Notes under the pieces: model-generated
What the model saw: the letters and a program-made list of their open reading frames with translations, nothing else
The model's database searches: none
Told to the model about the DNA's origin: nothing
Shown: positions 7,374 through 14,889 of the stretch, one piece after another
Numbering within the stretch: the first letter of the stretch is position 1
Layout: each line of letters opens with the position of its first letter
From: Paenibacillus albidus
GTDB lineage: Bacteria > Bacillota > Bacilli > Paenibacillales > Paenibacillaceae
Direction of reading: 5' to 3'
Assembly (NCBI RefSeq): GCF_014644435.1
Contig: NZ_BMKR01000017.1
Span: forward strand, 62,001-126,000
DNA: 64,000 nt
Program-made: the position numbers and the translations under genes

Positions 7374-9101
7374 ATGACAAAAACAATGCGAGTCCACAAA
7401 TCTTTCTGGTCACTGGCCCTGGTTACTTCCCTTCTGCTCTCCCTGTTCTCCCCTGCAGCTGCCGCAGCTGCCGATCCAACGTTGTCTGCCTCAGCAGCCT
7501 CCAAGAGCAAAATGCAAGCCTATGTAGAAGACATGCAGCCAGGCTGGAACCTGGGCAATACGCTGGATGCTACCGGTGCAGACGAGACCTCCTGGGGAAA
7601 TCCCCGTGTAACGAAAAAGCTGATTCAGCAAATTGCCGGACAAGGCTACAAAAGCATCCGCATTCCCGTCACCTGGGATCAGCACATGGGAGCAGCACCG
7701 GACTATACCATCGACAAAGCTTACCTTGACCGTGTGGAAGAGGTTGTGGGCTGGGCCCTGGATGCCAAGTTGTACGTGATGATAAATGTGCACCATGACT
7801 CCTGGCTGTGGGTGAGCTCCATGGAACCCAAACATGATGAAGTGTTGGCCCGCTACAATGCGGCCTGGACGCAAATTGCCGACCGCTTCAAAGATAAATC
7901 CGCCAAACTGATGTTCGAGAGCATCAATGAACCCCGCTTCTCCGAAGGCGGCACCACTGATGAAGCGAAAATGACTGAAATGCTCAAGGAGCTTAATACT
8001 TCCTTCCATACTATCATCCGCTCTTCCGGGGGAAAAAATGATTCTCGTCCACTGGTTCTGCCTGGAGTGGAAACCTCCCCTACCCAGGAGAGAATCAATG
8101 AGCTCTACAAAACGATCACTGAGCTGAACGACCCCAATCTGATCGCCACCGTGCATTATTACGGGTTCTGGCCGTTCAGTGTGAACATCGCCGGCTACAC
8201 CACCTTTGAAAAAGATACGAAAAACGATATCGTCCAGACTTTTGATAACGTATACAATACCTTTGTAGCCAAAGGTATCCCCGTCATTGTCGGCGAATAC
8301 GGACTGCTCGGCTTCGATAAGAATACAGGCGTTATCGAGCAGGGCGAGAAGCTGAAATTTTTTGAATTCCTGACCTACTATCTCAAGGAGAAAAAAATCA
8401 CCACCATGCTCTGGGACAACGGCCAGCATTTCAACCGCACGACCTACAAGTGGTCGGATCCCGAGCTGTTCAATGTCATGAAGGAAGGTCTGAAATCACG
8501 CTCGTCCAATGCGGCCAGCGATCTGATCTACCTGAAGAAGGGAGCGGCTCCTCAAGATACTGCCGTCCTTCTGAATCTGAACGGCAACAAGCTGACCTCG
8601 CTCAGCGTGAATGACAAGAAGCTGGACAAAGGCAAGGACTACAGCCTGAACGGCGAGACCTTGACCCTTAAGGCCAGCCTGCTCAAGAAGCTCACCGCTG
8701 CCAATAAATACGGCGTAAATGCAGTCATTACCGCCAAATTCAACAAAGGCGCCAACTGGAACTTTAATGTCATTTTGTCCGATACCGCCAAGCTGAGCAG
8801 CACACAGGGCACTACTGAAGCTTTTACCATCCCTGCAGTCTTCAACGGCAACCAGCTTGCTACTATGGAAGCAGTTTATGCTGCCGGCGGCAATGCAGGT
8901 CCACAGGATTGGACGTCCTACAAAGAGTTCGGCTACACCTTTTCTCCGGCTTATGACACTGGAGGAATCAAGCTGCTTCCGGATTTCTTCAAGGATGTCA
9001 AGGACGGTGAAGTGAAGCTTACCTTCCATTTCTGGAACGGCGATAAGATTCAGTACAAGATCGTTAAGAATGGAACAAGTGTTGTGGGTACGGCACTGTA
9101 A
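7374..9101 (+). CDS. Secreted GH5 endo-beta-1,4-glucanase with CBM_X2 and CBM46-like domains
   Basis: The ATG at 7374 follows AAAGGAG and is preferred to the upstream in-frame ATG at 7320. A Sec signal peptide (residues about 1-32, ending in a run of alanines) leads into a GH5 barrel at about 45-380, with the acid/base in FESINEP near residue 186 and the nucleophile in VGEYG near 308. A CBM_X2 (Ig-like) domain follows at about 385-470. A C-terminal domain at about 480-575 has the WTSYKEFGY and FHFWNGDKIQYK pattern of CBM46. This order matches GH5 subfamily 4 enzymes such as Bacillus Cel5B, which cut beta-glucans and xyloglucan. It is monocistronic, with its own terminator and a cre site. Confidence 0.92.
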   Translation: MTKTMRVHKSFWSLALVTSLLLSLFSPAAAAAADPTLSASAASKSKMQAYVEDMQPGWNLGNTLDATGADETSWGNPRVTKKLIQQIAGQGYKSIRIPVTWDQHMGAAPDYTIDKAYLDRVEEVVGWALDAKLYVMINVHHDSWLWVSSMEPKHDEVLARYNAAWTQIADRFKDKSAKLMFESINEPRFSEGGTTDEAKMTEMLKELNTSFHTIIRSSGGKNDSRPLVLPGVETSPTQERINELYKTITELNDPNLIATVHYYGFWPFSVNIAGYTTFEKDTKNDIVQTFDNVYNTFVAKGIPVIVGEYGLLGFDKNTGVIEQGEKLKFFEFLTYYLKEKKITTMLWDNGQHFNRTTYKWSDPELFNVMKEGLKSRSSNAASDLIYLKKGAAPQDTAVLLNLNGNKLTSLSVNDKKLDKGKDYSLNGETLTLKASLLKKLTAANKYGVNAVITAKFNKGANWNFNVILSDTAKLSSTQGTTEAFTIPAVFNGNQLATMEAVYAAGGNAGPQDWTSYKEFGYTFSPAYDTGGIKLLPDFFKDVKDGEVKLTFHFWNGDKIQYKIVKNGTSVVGTAL

Positions 9102-9124
9102 TCTTTAACTGTATCTATAGCAGG

Positions 9125-9164
9125 AAAAGGCGTTCTCCACTTGGACTTGGGGAACGCCTTTTTT
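9125..9164 (+). terminator. Terminator of the GH5 gene
   Basis: Stem AAGGCGTTCTCC / GGGAACGCCTT followed by TTTTTT, 24 bp after the GH5 stop codon. Confidence 0.9.
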
Positions 9165-9335
9165 ATGAAACTCACTTCAGGGTAGCTGCCTGTGTTCGTG
9201 ATGATCACCGGTGTAAGGTATCGTGGCCGGACAGTATATTTCTGCTTGCGCCATGGAAGCTGCTGGCGAGGAGGCTTTTTCACTGCATTCTGTACAGCAG
9301 CTGGCACATAAATACGGCTCGTTGGACGATTTGAC

Positions 9336-9475
9336 TGCATTTGATGCATTAGAAACAGCCGAAAAGGGTAAAAAACACCTCTTTACTAAAATATGCAATG
9401 TACAAAATACATCAGAACGAACTATCAAGCGCTCCCAGAGCGATTTGGCTGCGCAAAATACATTCAAAACAGAAA
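9336..9475. repeat. Paired-box intergenic repeat, copy A
   Basis: AAATACAT boxes at 9405-9412 and 9456-9463, start to start 51 bp, each preceded by a TGYAC or GCGCA-like sequence. A TGCATTTGATGCA box lies 69 bp upstream at 9336. The same layout recurs at 35085 and 37622. The gap 9165-9748 otherwise holds no supported gene. Confidence 0.65.
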
Positions 9476-9748
9476 TTAGAACACATTGTTCTCCGAAAGA
9501 AACGGCGCCCCGGGAAGTCTGTTTTGGACACATATTCATACCCGCCCCAAGAGGTTTAAGGAATAGATCCGCCTCCCCTAGCTGATGTACCGTGGCTGCA
9601 ATATCGATGATGGGTAGGGATGGAAGATAAATACAGATTTGAATTGACTTTATTCATTGGGGGATGGTACGCTCACACTATATTCAGGCGTTCGCTAAAC
9701 CGAACGATTCCTGCACCAATTGGTTGTATCGCCAGAAGGAGAGCCCTT

Positions 9749-10936
9749 ATGACTGACCGACGGTACGCCCTGAACAAGGGCAACTTATCCAATGAATTAT
9801 TGCTGCTGCTGGAGCTGCTGGCTACAGATGCTCCTGCAAGCATCGCAGAAGAGAAGGCAGCGCTGTTCGCTGAGGTGGACTGGGAATTGTTCGTCCGGCT
9901 GGCCTTGCATCACCGGGTCTACCCCTTTTTATTCCCCAGGCTCAGCATGATAGGGGAAGAACGGGTTCCGGCAACGGCCATTCAGCGGCTCAAGCAGGAA
10001 TACCGCCGCAATACCCTGCAGATGCTTCAACTGGGCGGAGAGATGGGGCGGCTCAGCGATAAGCTGGCCCAACTGAATATCCGCTCCCTGTTTCTAAAGG
10101 GGCCCGTGCTGGCCCAGGATCTGTACGGGGACATTTCACTGCGCACCTCGCGTGATCTTGACTTTCTGGTGCCTATGCATGATCTGGCCGCAGCGGAAGC
10201 CCTGCTCAGAGAGCTTGGCTACTTGCAGGAAGAAGTATTTGAGCCTATCCTGGGCGACTGGAAATGGCGGGAGCATCATCTGACCTTCCACCATCCCAGT
10301 CAACATATCAAGGTGGAGGTCCATTGGCGTCTAAGTCCGGGCCCTTCCAAGGAACCGGCGTTTGATGAGCTGTGGCGGAGAGCCCGGACCAGTAAAAATT
10401 TCGGCCCGGATGTTCATTATCTTGGCAAAGAAGATCTGTTCATGTTCCTCGCCGCCCACGGCGCCAGACATGGCTGGTCCCGGCTGCGCTGGCTGCATGA
10501 TATCAAGCAGCTGCTCCTGCAAACGCCTGATCCTGTGCTGCTGCTGCGGCTGCTGCACCAGTATCATTATGAACACGCCGCCGGACAAGCACTTATCCTG
10601 GCTTCCGGGCTGCTCAACGCCCCTGTGGATGACTCCGGTCTCGCCGGGTTAACAGCGAAGCCTAAGGCCCGCCGCCTTGCGGACCTGGCTATGTTCTATG
10701 TCGAGCGCCAGGTCAATCTGCATAACCCGCCGCTCGGCCCGGAAGTCGAAAAGCATTATAAATATTATAAGCCCGCCATTCTGTCGCGGCGGCAGCAGCT
10801 CTTATATATGCTTGGTTTTCTCTACCCCTACGCCGCAGATGCCAAGACGCTCCCTCTGCCCAAGGCGCTGCATGCGCTGTATTTCCCGCTCCGCCCCTTC
10901 CTGTGGAGCTGGAGAAAAGTCACGGGCAAGGAATAG
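9749..10936 (+). CDS. Nucleotidyltransferase-family protein next to the lasso peptide cluster
   Basis: A 395-residue protein of the uncharacterised nucleotidyltransferase family (NTP_transf_5 type). The motif SLRTSRDLDFLVP near residues 130-145 supplies the paired aspartates of the nucleotidyltransferase fold, and FLKGPVLAQDLYGD precedes it. The ATG at 9749 follows AAGGAG by seven nt; the upstream extension to 9620 lacks a ribosome site. It is convergent with the lasso cluster, sharing a terminator. Proteins of this family are found in lasso peptide clusters with a kinase, including paeninodin-like ones. Its reaction there is unknown; modification of the peptide or its phosphate is a guess. 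Confidence 0.75.
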   Translation: MTDRRYALNKGNLSNELLLLLELLATDAPASIAEEKAALFAEVDWELFVRLALHHRVYPFLFPRLSMIGEERVPATAIQRLKQEYRRNTLQMLQLGGEMGRLSDKLAQLNIRSLFLKGPVLAQDLYGDISLRTSRDLDFLVPMHDLAAAEALLRELGYLQEEVFEPILGDWKWREHHLTFHHPSQHIKVEVHWRLSPGPSKEPAFDELWRRARTSKNFGPDVHYLGKEDLFMFLAAHGARHGWSRLRWLHDIKQLLLQTPDPVLLLRLLHQYHYEHAAGQALILASGLLNAPVDDSGLAGLTAKPKARRLADLAMFYVERQVNLHNPPLGPEVEKHYKYYKPAILSRRQQLLYMLGFLYPYAADAKTLPLPKALHALYFPLRPFLWSWRKVTGKE

Positions 10937-11037
10937 AGCACAGGCGCCTTATACAGCAACGTTTGACCGGCCAGATTCATCCCGATGAAACTGGCCGGGA
11001 ATTGCCGGAGCTGCCGCCTCCCTATAAATGCATGCTG

Positions 11038-11077
11038 AAAAGCCCTTCCCCGCCGATTGTCTCGGGGAAGGGCTTTT
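11038..11077. terminator. Bidirectional terminator at the 3' end of the lasso operon
   Basis: A 15-bp perfect stem, AAAAGCCCTTCCCCG paired with CGGGGAAGGGCTTTT, lies between the convergent nucleotidyltransferase and exporter genes. Confidence 0.9.
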
Positions 11078-11115
11078 CACTAGGTTAGCTGGAGGGCGCC
11101 CCCGCAACCAAGCTG

Positions 11116-12912
11116 CTACATGGCCTCCTCCTGGCTGCCAAGTAAGCGGCTGAACATGCCGCCTTTCTCGGAAGCCAATCCGCCATACACACCCTGCTGG
11201 ACTACACGGCCTTGATCGATCACCAGGATCTGGTCCGCTCCCCGGATGGTAGACAGGCGGTGGGCAATGATAATAAGCGTCACCGAGTGCTTCAGCCGCT
11301 CCAGCGCCTCCTGAATCTTCTTCTCATTCTCCGTATCCAGCGCACTGGTAGCCTCGTCCAGCACCAGAATGGACGGCTTGCGGATAATCGCCCGGGCCAG
11401 CACCAGCCGCTGGCGTTCTCCGCCCGACAGCCTGACGCCGCGGTCTCCGATCAGCGTATCCAGCCCTTCCGGCAGCGCACGGACGAAATCCGCCGAAGAA
11501 GCAAATTCCAGCGCCTCCCACAGCTCCTCTTCGCTGGCATCCGGCTTGATCATGGTCAGGTTGTCCCGGATGGTGGCGTTGTACAGGAACGGGTCCTGGG
11601 CCACATAACCTATAGACCTTCTGAACGGAAGCAGCCGTTCCCCCGATATGGGCCGGCCATCGGCCAGAATCTCGCCCGACTCCGGCTGCATCAGCCCCAT
11701 AAGCAAGTCAACAAGCGTGCTTTTCCCCGCCCCCGACCGCCCGACAACCGCCGTCATCCGGTTGGCCGGGATGAAGACATTCACCTGCTGCAGTGAATAT
11801 TCCGGATGATCCGGCTGGTAGCGGAAATTGACATTCCGGGCTTCCAGACCTTGCCGGAGTTTCAGGGGAGCAACAGTCTCCGCCCCTTCTGTCTGTCCGC
11901 GTTCCGCAGCCTCACGGCATTCGGCCTGCAGCTGCTGCAGCTGCCTGAAGGAGGGCAGGACAGCAGCCAACTGCTCCATCAATGACTGCAGAGTGGCAAA
12001 GGTTGGCCACAAACGGGCAAAGACCAGAATGACCAGCAGCAGATGCGGACCTTCCGCGTGCAGAAACCGGAACGATACAAAGATGAATCCGGCGATCAGC
12101 AGCGCGGAGGACATTTTGTACAGCAGCTGGGAATTGGAACGCAGCCGGGTATAATCCAGCTGCTCATTTTTGACCTCAGCGGTAAATTCATGCAGCCATG
12201 CCAGCCGGGAAGACTCCAGAGTGTTGCTTTTGATATCCTTGATTCCATTCAATTGGTCCGTGATCCCGGCCAGATACATTTTGCCCAGCAGCGAGCTGCG
12301 GCTGCCCAGCTTTTTGGCCTTGCGGATGAAGCGGCGGGAGAAGACAGACAGCAGCACCGCGCAGACAAGCACGCCCAGGGTCATCGAAGGGGACAGCCAA
12401 AAGGCGAAGCCGATCTGAACCAGGGTGAAGAGCAGCGAGGTAAGAAACTGCAGGAAGCTGCTGATTCCGGCCAGCACTCTGGCCAGCTCCGTAGTCATGA
12501 TATTAATCAGATCGGAGGTGCGCTTTTTCAGAAAAAAAGACCACTCGGACCGCAGCAATTCGCTGTACACCTCATAACGCAGCTCCCGGCTGTAGCTCTG
12601 CTGAATGTCCACGTTGCGGATGGCCACCGAACGCGAAATCAAATTCTGGGACAGGATGATCAGGACATAGGCTCCCAGCACCATAACCAGCACTGTGGAC
12701 TGCGGCAGATCCGTCAGAAAGCTGAACACAGGCAGGTTGATTCCCGCTCCGGCCCCGCTGATCTGAATGCCGGCCATCCCAAGCATGGGCACTAACAGCA
12801 GAATGGCAGAGCTCTCCAGCAGACCGCTGATGACCATGCCGAATAAATTCAGGTAGAGCTTCACACCGGATAAGTGATGCAGCTGCCTGATGTAATAAAT
12901 AATCGCTTGCAT
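11116..12912 (-). CDS. Lasso peptide ABC exporter (D protein)
   Basis: A 598-residue half-transporter with a fused ABC transmembrane domain (six segments, residues about 15-310) and an ATPase domain (about 350-590). The Walker A is GRSGAGKST, the signature LSGGERQRL and the Walker B ILVLDEATSALD. There is no N-terminal peptidase domain, as expected when B2 removes the leader. It is the last gene of the minus-strand lasso operon, starting 16 bp after B2 with an AGGTG ribosome site. Role: export of, and so immunity to, the mature lasso peptide. The start ATG overlaps no other gene. Confidence 0.9.
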   Translation of the reverse strand: MQAIIYYIRQLHHLSGVKLYLNLFGMVISGLLESSAILLLVPMLGMAGIQISGAGAGINLPVFSFLTDLPQSTVLVMVLGAYVLIILSQNLISRSVAIRNVDIQQSYSRELRYEVYSELLRSEWSFFLKKRTSDLINIMTTELARVLAGISSFLQFLTSLLFTLVQIGFAFWLSPSMTLGVLVCAVLLSVFSRRFIRKAKKLGSRSSLLGKMYLAGITDQLNGIKDIKSNTLESSRLAWLHEFTAEVKNEQLDYTRLRSNSQLLYKMSSALLIAGFIFVSFRFLHAEGPHLLLVILVFARLWPTFATLQSLMEQLAAVLPSFRQLQQLQAECREAAERGQTEGAETVAPLKLRQGLEARNVNFRYQPDHPEYSLQQVNVFIPANRMTAVVGRSGAGKSTLVDLLMGLMQPESGEILADGRPISGERLLPFRRSIGYVAQDPFLYNATIRDNLTMIKPDASEEELWEALEFASSADFVRALPEGLDTLIGDRGVRLSGGERQRLVLARAIIRKPSILVLDEATSALDTENEKKIQEALERLKHSVTLIIIAHRLSTIRGADQILVIDQGRVVQQGVYGGLASEKGGMFSRLLGSQEEAM

Positions 12913-12927
12913 GATGGCACACCTCGC

Positions 12928-13386
12928 TTACTCGGCTGGTAACACGTTTGCGAATTTTTCCACAACGACAAATCCCTGCATGGCATCATCGCCGGATACA
13001 TAACAGCTTCCGCTGCGCAGCCAGGCATGGGCAACCATTTTGCCGTGTTTGTCCTTGGCGACTCCCAGGTAGAGCGTGCACTCAATGCCGCGTTTTTCGA
13101 GCATTTTCAGCCCGGCTACGGCGCGGACCATACATGTGCTTTTCCAGGGCGTATACCGGCTGATGATACGAATTGCACGGGTAATCTGCTGAATGCGGGG
13201 AAGATCCCTGTCTCTCGTGACCTGGGCGGTCTCCAGGGACTTGAGGCCAAGCTGCGGGGCGGTTCTTGCAAAGGGGAACAGCAACTGAATACGCGCCCGG
13301 CACAACCGAAGCAGCGCTTCCGGAAAAAGCGCCACTGTGGCCTTGTCCTCCGTCAGCAGCAGCCGCATGCGCCGGATGGCCGTCAT
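12928..13386 (-). CDS. Lasso peptide leader peptidase B2 (transglutaminase-like)
   Basis: A 152-residue protein of the lasso peptide B2 / transglutaminase-like Cys protease family, which cuts the leader from the precursor. The catalytic Cys is in KSTCMVRAVAG near residue 85 and the His in VAHAWLRSG near 119. An acidic residue follows in the SGDDAM segment. It overlaps B1 by four nt (ATGA), indicating translational coupling. As in other Firmicutes clusters, B is split into B1 (recognition) and B2 (catalysis). Confidence 0.9.
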   Translation of the reverse strand: MTAIRRMRLLLTEDKATVALFPEALLRLCRARIQLLFPFARTAPQLGLKSLETAQVTRDRDLPRIQQITRAIRIISRYTPWKSTCMVRAVAGLKMLEKRGIECTLYLGVAKDKHGKMVAHAWLRSGSCYVSGDDAMQGFVVVEKFANVLPAE

Positions 13387-13682
13387 GGCTGATCGGCGAT
13401 GGCCGCGAGATCCTCATCCAGCAAATGCTGCAGAAAGCTCAGCACATCCCGCTCTGCAAGCTCGGCAGGGACTTCGAATAATTGCATGATGGCCGCAACG
13501 ACGGATCTGACAGGAGCTGGAGTTGCGATCGCGGTCCAAATCTCCCCGCCTACTTCGCCGAGGTTGTAATATTTGCCGTTCTTCACATTCAACATCACTT
13601 TCTCGCCATCCATATCACTTGCAATATTGCCTGGCTGCTGCGTAAGTACGGTATCCAGGGAAAGAATATTTGTAGTACTCAT
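13383..13682 (-). CDS. Lasso peptide recognition protein B1 (PqqD-like RRE)
   Basis: A 99-residue PqqD-family protein. The winged-helix RiPP recognition element is recognisable from NVKNGKYYNLGEVGGEIW and the following helices. In this family it binds the leader of the precursor, contacting the YxxP motif, which the precursor here has as YSTP at residues 5-8. The ribosome site AGGAGGGG lies inside the end of the kinase gene, so the two are coupled; the stop codon overlaps the start of B2. Confidence 0.9.
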   Translation of the reverse strand: MSTTNILSLDTVLTQQPGNIASDMDGEKVMLNVKNGKYYNLGEVGGEIWTAIATPAPVRSVVAAIMQLFEVPAELAERDVLSFLQHLLDEDLAAIADQP

Positions 13683-13685
13683 GGG

Positions 13686-14618
13686 TTACCCCTCCTTCAA
13701 TGAATTATGGATAGTCTCAAAGATAAGCCCGGCCTGTGCCGGGGCGCTGAAGCCTTCCGCCGGACGGTTCAGCCGGTACAGCGGCAGGCGGTTCACAAAG
13801 GAAGCGAGCAGGCCAAAATGCCATTCCCTGAGCCCCAGCCGGTCTACAACCTGCTTCTGATAGGTATGACTAAACAAAACAGGGAACCGCTCCATTCCCA
13901 GAACCGGCTGGATGGCGACCGGCCCGTCTGGCGAGACTCCAAGCTCAAAGATCCCGGCAAGCGGCAAAGGCTCCGCATGAAAACGGTCATGTACCGGAAC
14001 CGCAAATTTAGTCTCTCTTTGGAACAACGGACGGTAGGAGGACGAATTCATTCCCAAATAGTCCAGGCTCTGCTGCCATAACTTCTGCTGCGGATAACCT
14101 GGAATTGCAAGCGGATGCCCATTCTGCACTATAACGGGAATAACGTCGTCGCTGATCATTGGACAACCCTGATCCATCAGATAGGAGGCGAGTGTTGACT
14201 TGCCTGCTCCTGAACGTCCTACCAGCGCATAGGCCCGGTTATTGATTACAAGCGCACTGCCATGTAACGGAAGAACCCCGCGCTGCATCAGGAGAATGCC
14301 CATACAGCTGCCCAGAATGAACAGACGGACACAGTCCTCATCCGCCTCGGCGGCCGGAGATACGGTGATCAGACTACCCGACTGAATCGAGAAAATTGCC
14401 ATTTCCTTAACCTCGAACAGGACCTCATTGTCCGCAACACCCATGCTTGAAGAAACCTTGGGGATGGAACGCCAGCGCTCCGACAGATCTGCCTGAACAA
14501 CCGATATGCTGCCAAGCAGCTCCTGCTCCTCGGAGCGGGCCAGCTCCGGCAAGGGGATTTCACTGTGAATTTGCAGCCCGAAAGCTTTATAGGCAAGACA
14601 TTCCGCTGTTTTGGCCAT
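13686..14618 (-). CDS. HPr-kinase-like lasso precursor kinase (K protein)
   Basis: A 310-residue protein of the HprK-like kinase family found in paeninodin-type clusters. The P-loop is GRSGAGKSTL near residue 140, within a short kinase core preceded by an N-terminal domain of about 110 residues. In the paeninodin system the homologue phosphorylates the side chain of the C-terminal Ser of the precursor; the precursor here also ends in Ser. The ATG at 14618 follows TAGGAG by eight nt and is preferred to GTG at 14627. It lies downstream of the precursor, after an attenuator-like hairpin. Confidence 0.87.
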   Translation of the reverse strand: MAKTAECLAYKAFGLQIHSEIPLPELARSEEQELLGSISVVQADLSERWRSIPKVSSSMGVADNEVLFEVKEMAIFSIQSGSLITVSPAAEADEDCVRLFILGSCMGILLMQRGVLPLHGSALVINNRAYALVGRSGAGKSTLASYLMDQGCPMISDDVIPVIVQNGHPLAIPGYPQQKLWQQSLDYLGMNSSSYRPLFQRETKFAVPVHDRFHAEPLPLAGIFELGVSPDGPVAIQPVLGMERFPVLFSHTYQKQVVDRLGLREWHFGLLASFVNRLPLYRLNRPAEGFSAPAQAGLIFETIHNSLKEG

Positions 14619-14644
14619 ACGGCTCACTCCTATAGATCCTGTAT

Positions 14645-14697
14645 TTTAAAAAGATAGCCCTAATCCCCTTCCGCTGTGCACAGGGGGGGATGAGGGC
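14645..14697 (-). terminator. Attenuator-like hairpin between lasso precursor and kinase gene
   Basis: On the minus strand, just after the precursor stop, GCCCTCATCCCC (14686-14697) pairs with GGGGATTAGGGC (14657-14668), and TATCTTTTT follows. A partial terminator here would give much more precursor mRNA than enzyme mRNA. Confidence 0.7.
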
Positions 14698-14726
14698 AAC
14701 GCGAAAACCATGTTATAAAGACAAAC

Positions 14727-14852
14727 TTAAGAGTAGTGAACTACTTCTTCCGGATCATCTTGGAAAGAGTCGGCAAGGGCAACCCCTGGGCCAGCCATAG
14801 TCATTTTGATATCAAGTACTTCCAGAGCTGGTGTGCTGTATTCTTTTTTCAT
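14727..14852 (-). CDS. Lasso peptide precursor (paeninodin-like), 41 aa
   Basis: An ATG at 14850-14852 preceded by AGGAGGTG opens a 41-residue frame, found by reading the gap between the cyclase and kinase genes. The leader (residues 1-19) carries YSTP at 5-8, the YxxP motif bound by B1, and ends KMTM, with the conserved Thr at position -2. The core begins at Ala20. The ring segment AGPGVALAD puts an acidic residue at core position 9, suited to an Ala1-Asp9 isopeptide bond. The tail starts SFQDDP and ends VVHYS, with a C-terminal Ser for phosphorylation. Core length is 22. Paeninodin, as I recall it, shares the AGPG start, Asp9, the FQ-DP tail and VHY near the end, but differs at several ring and tail positions. 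Confidence 0.93.
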   Translation of the reverse strand: MKKEYSTPALEVLDIKMTMAGPGVALADSFQDDPEEVVHYS

Positions 14853-14889
14853 TGTTTTCACCTCCTTTCAAGCAGATTTAGCAGAGCTG

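Noticed and set aside
9223..9585. Open frame of 120 codons downstream of the GH5 gene
   Set aside because: It has no ribosome site, runs through the paired-box repeat and has no protein-like pattern; taken as non-coding.
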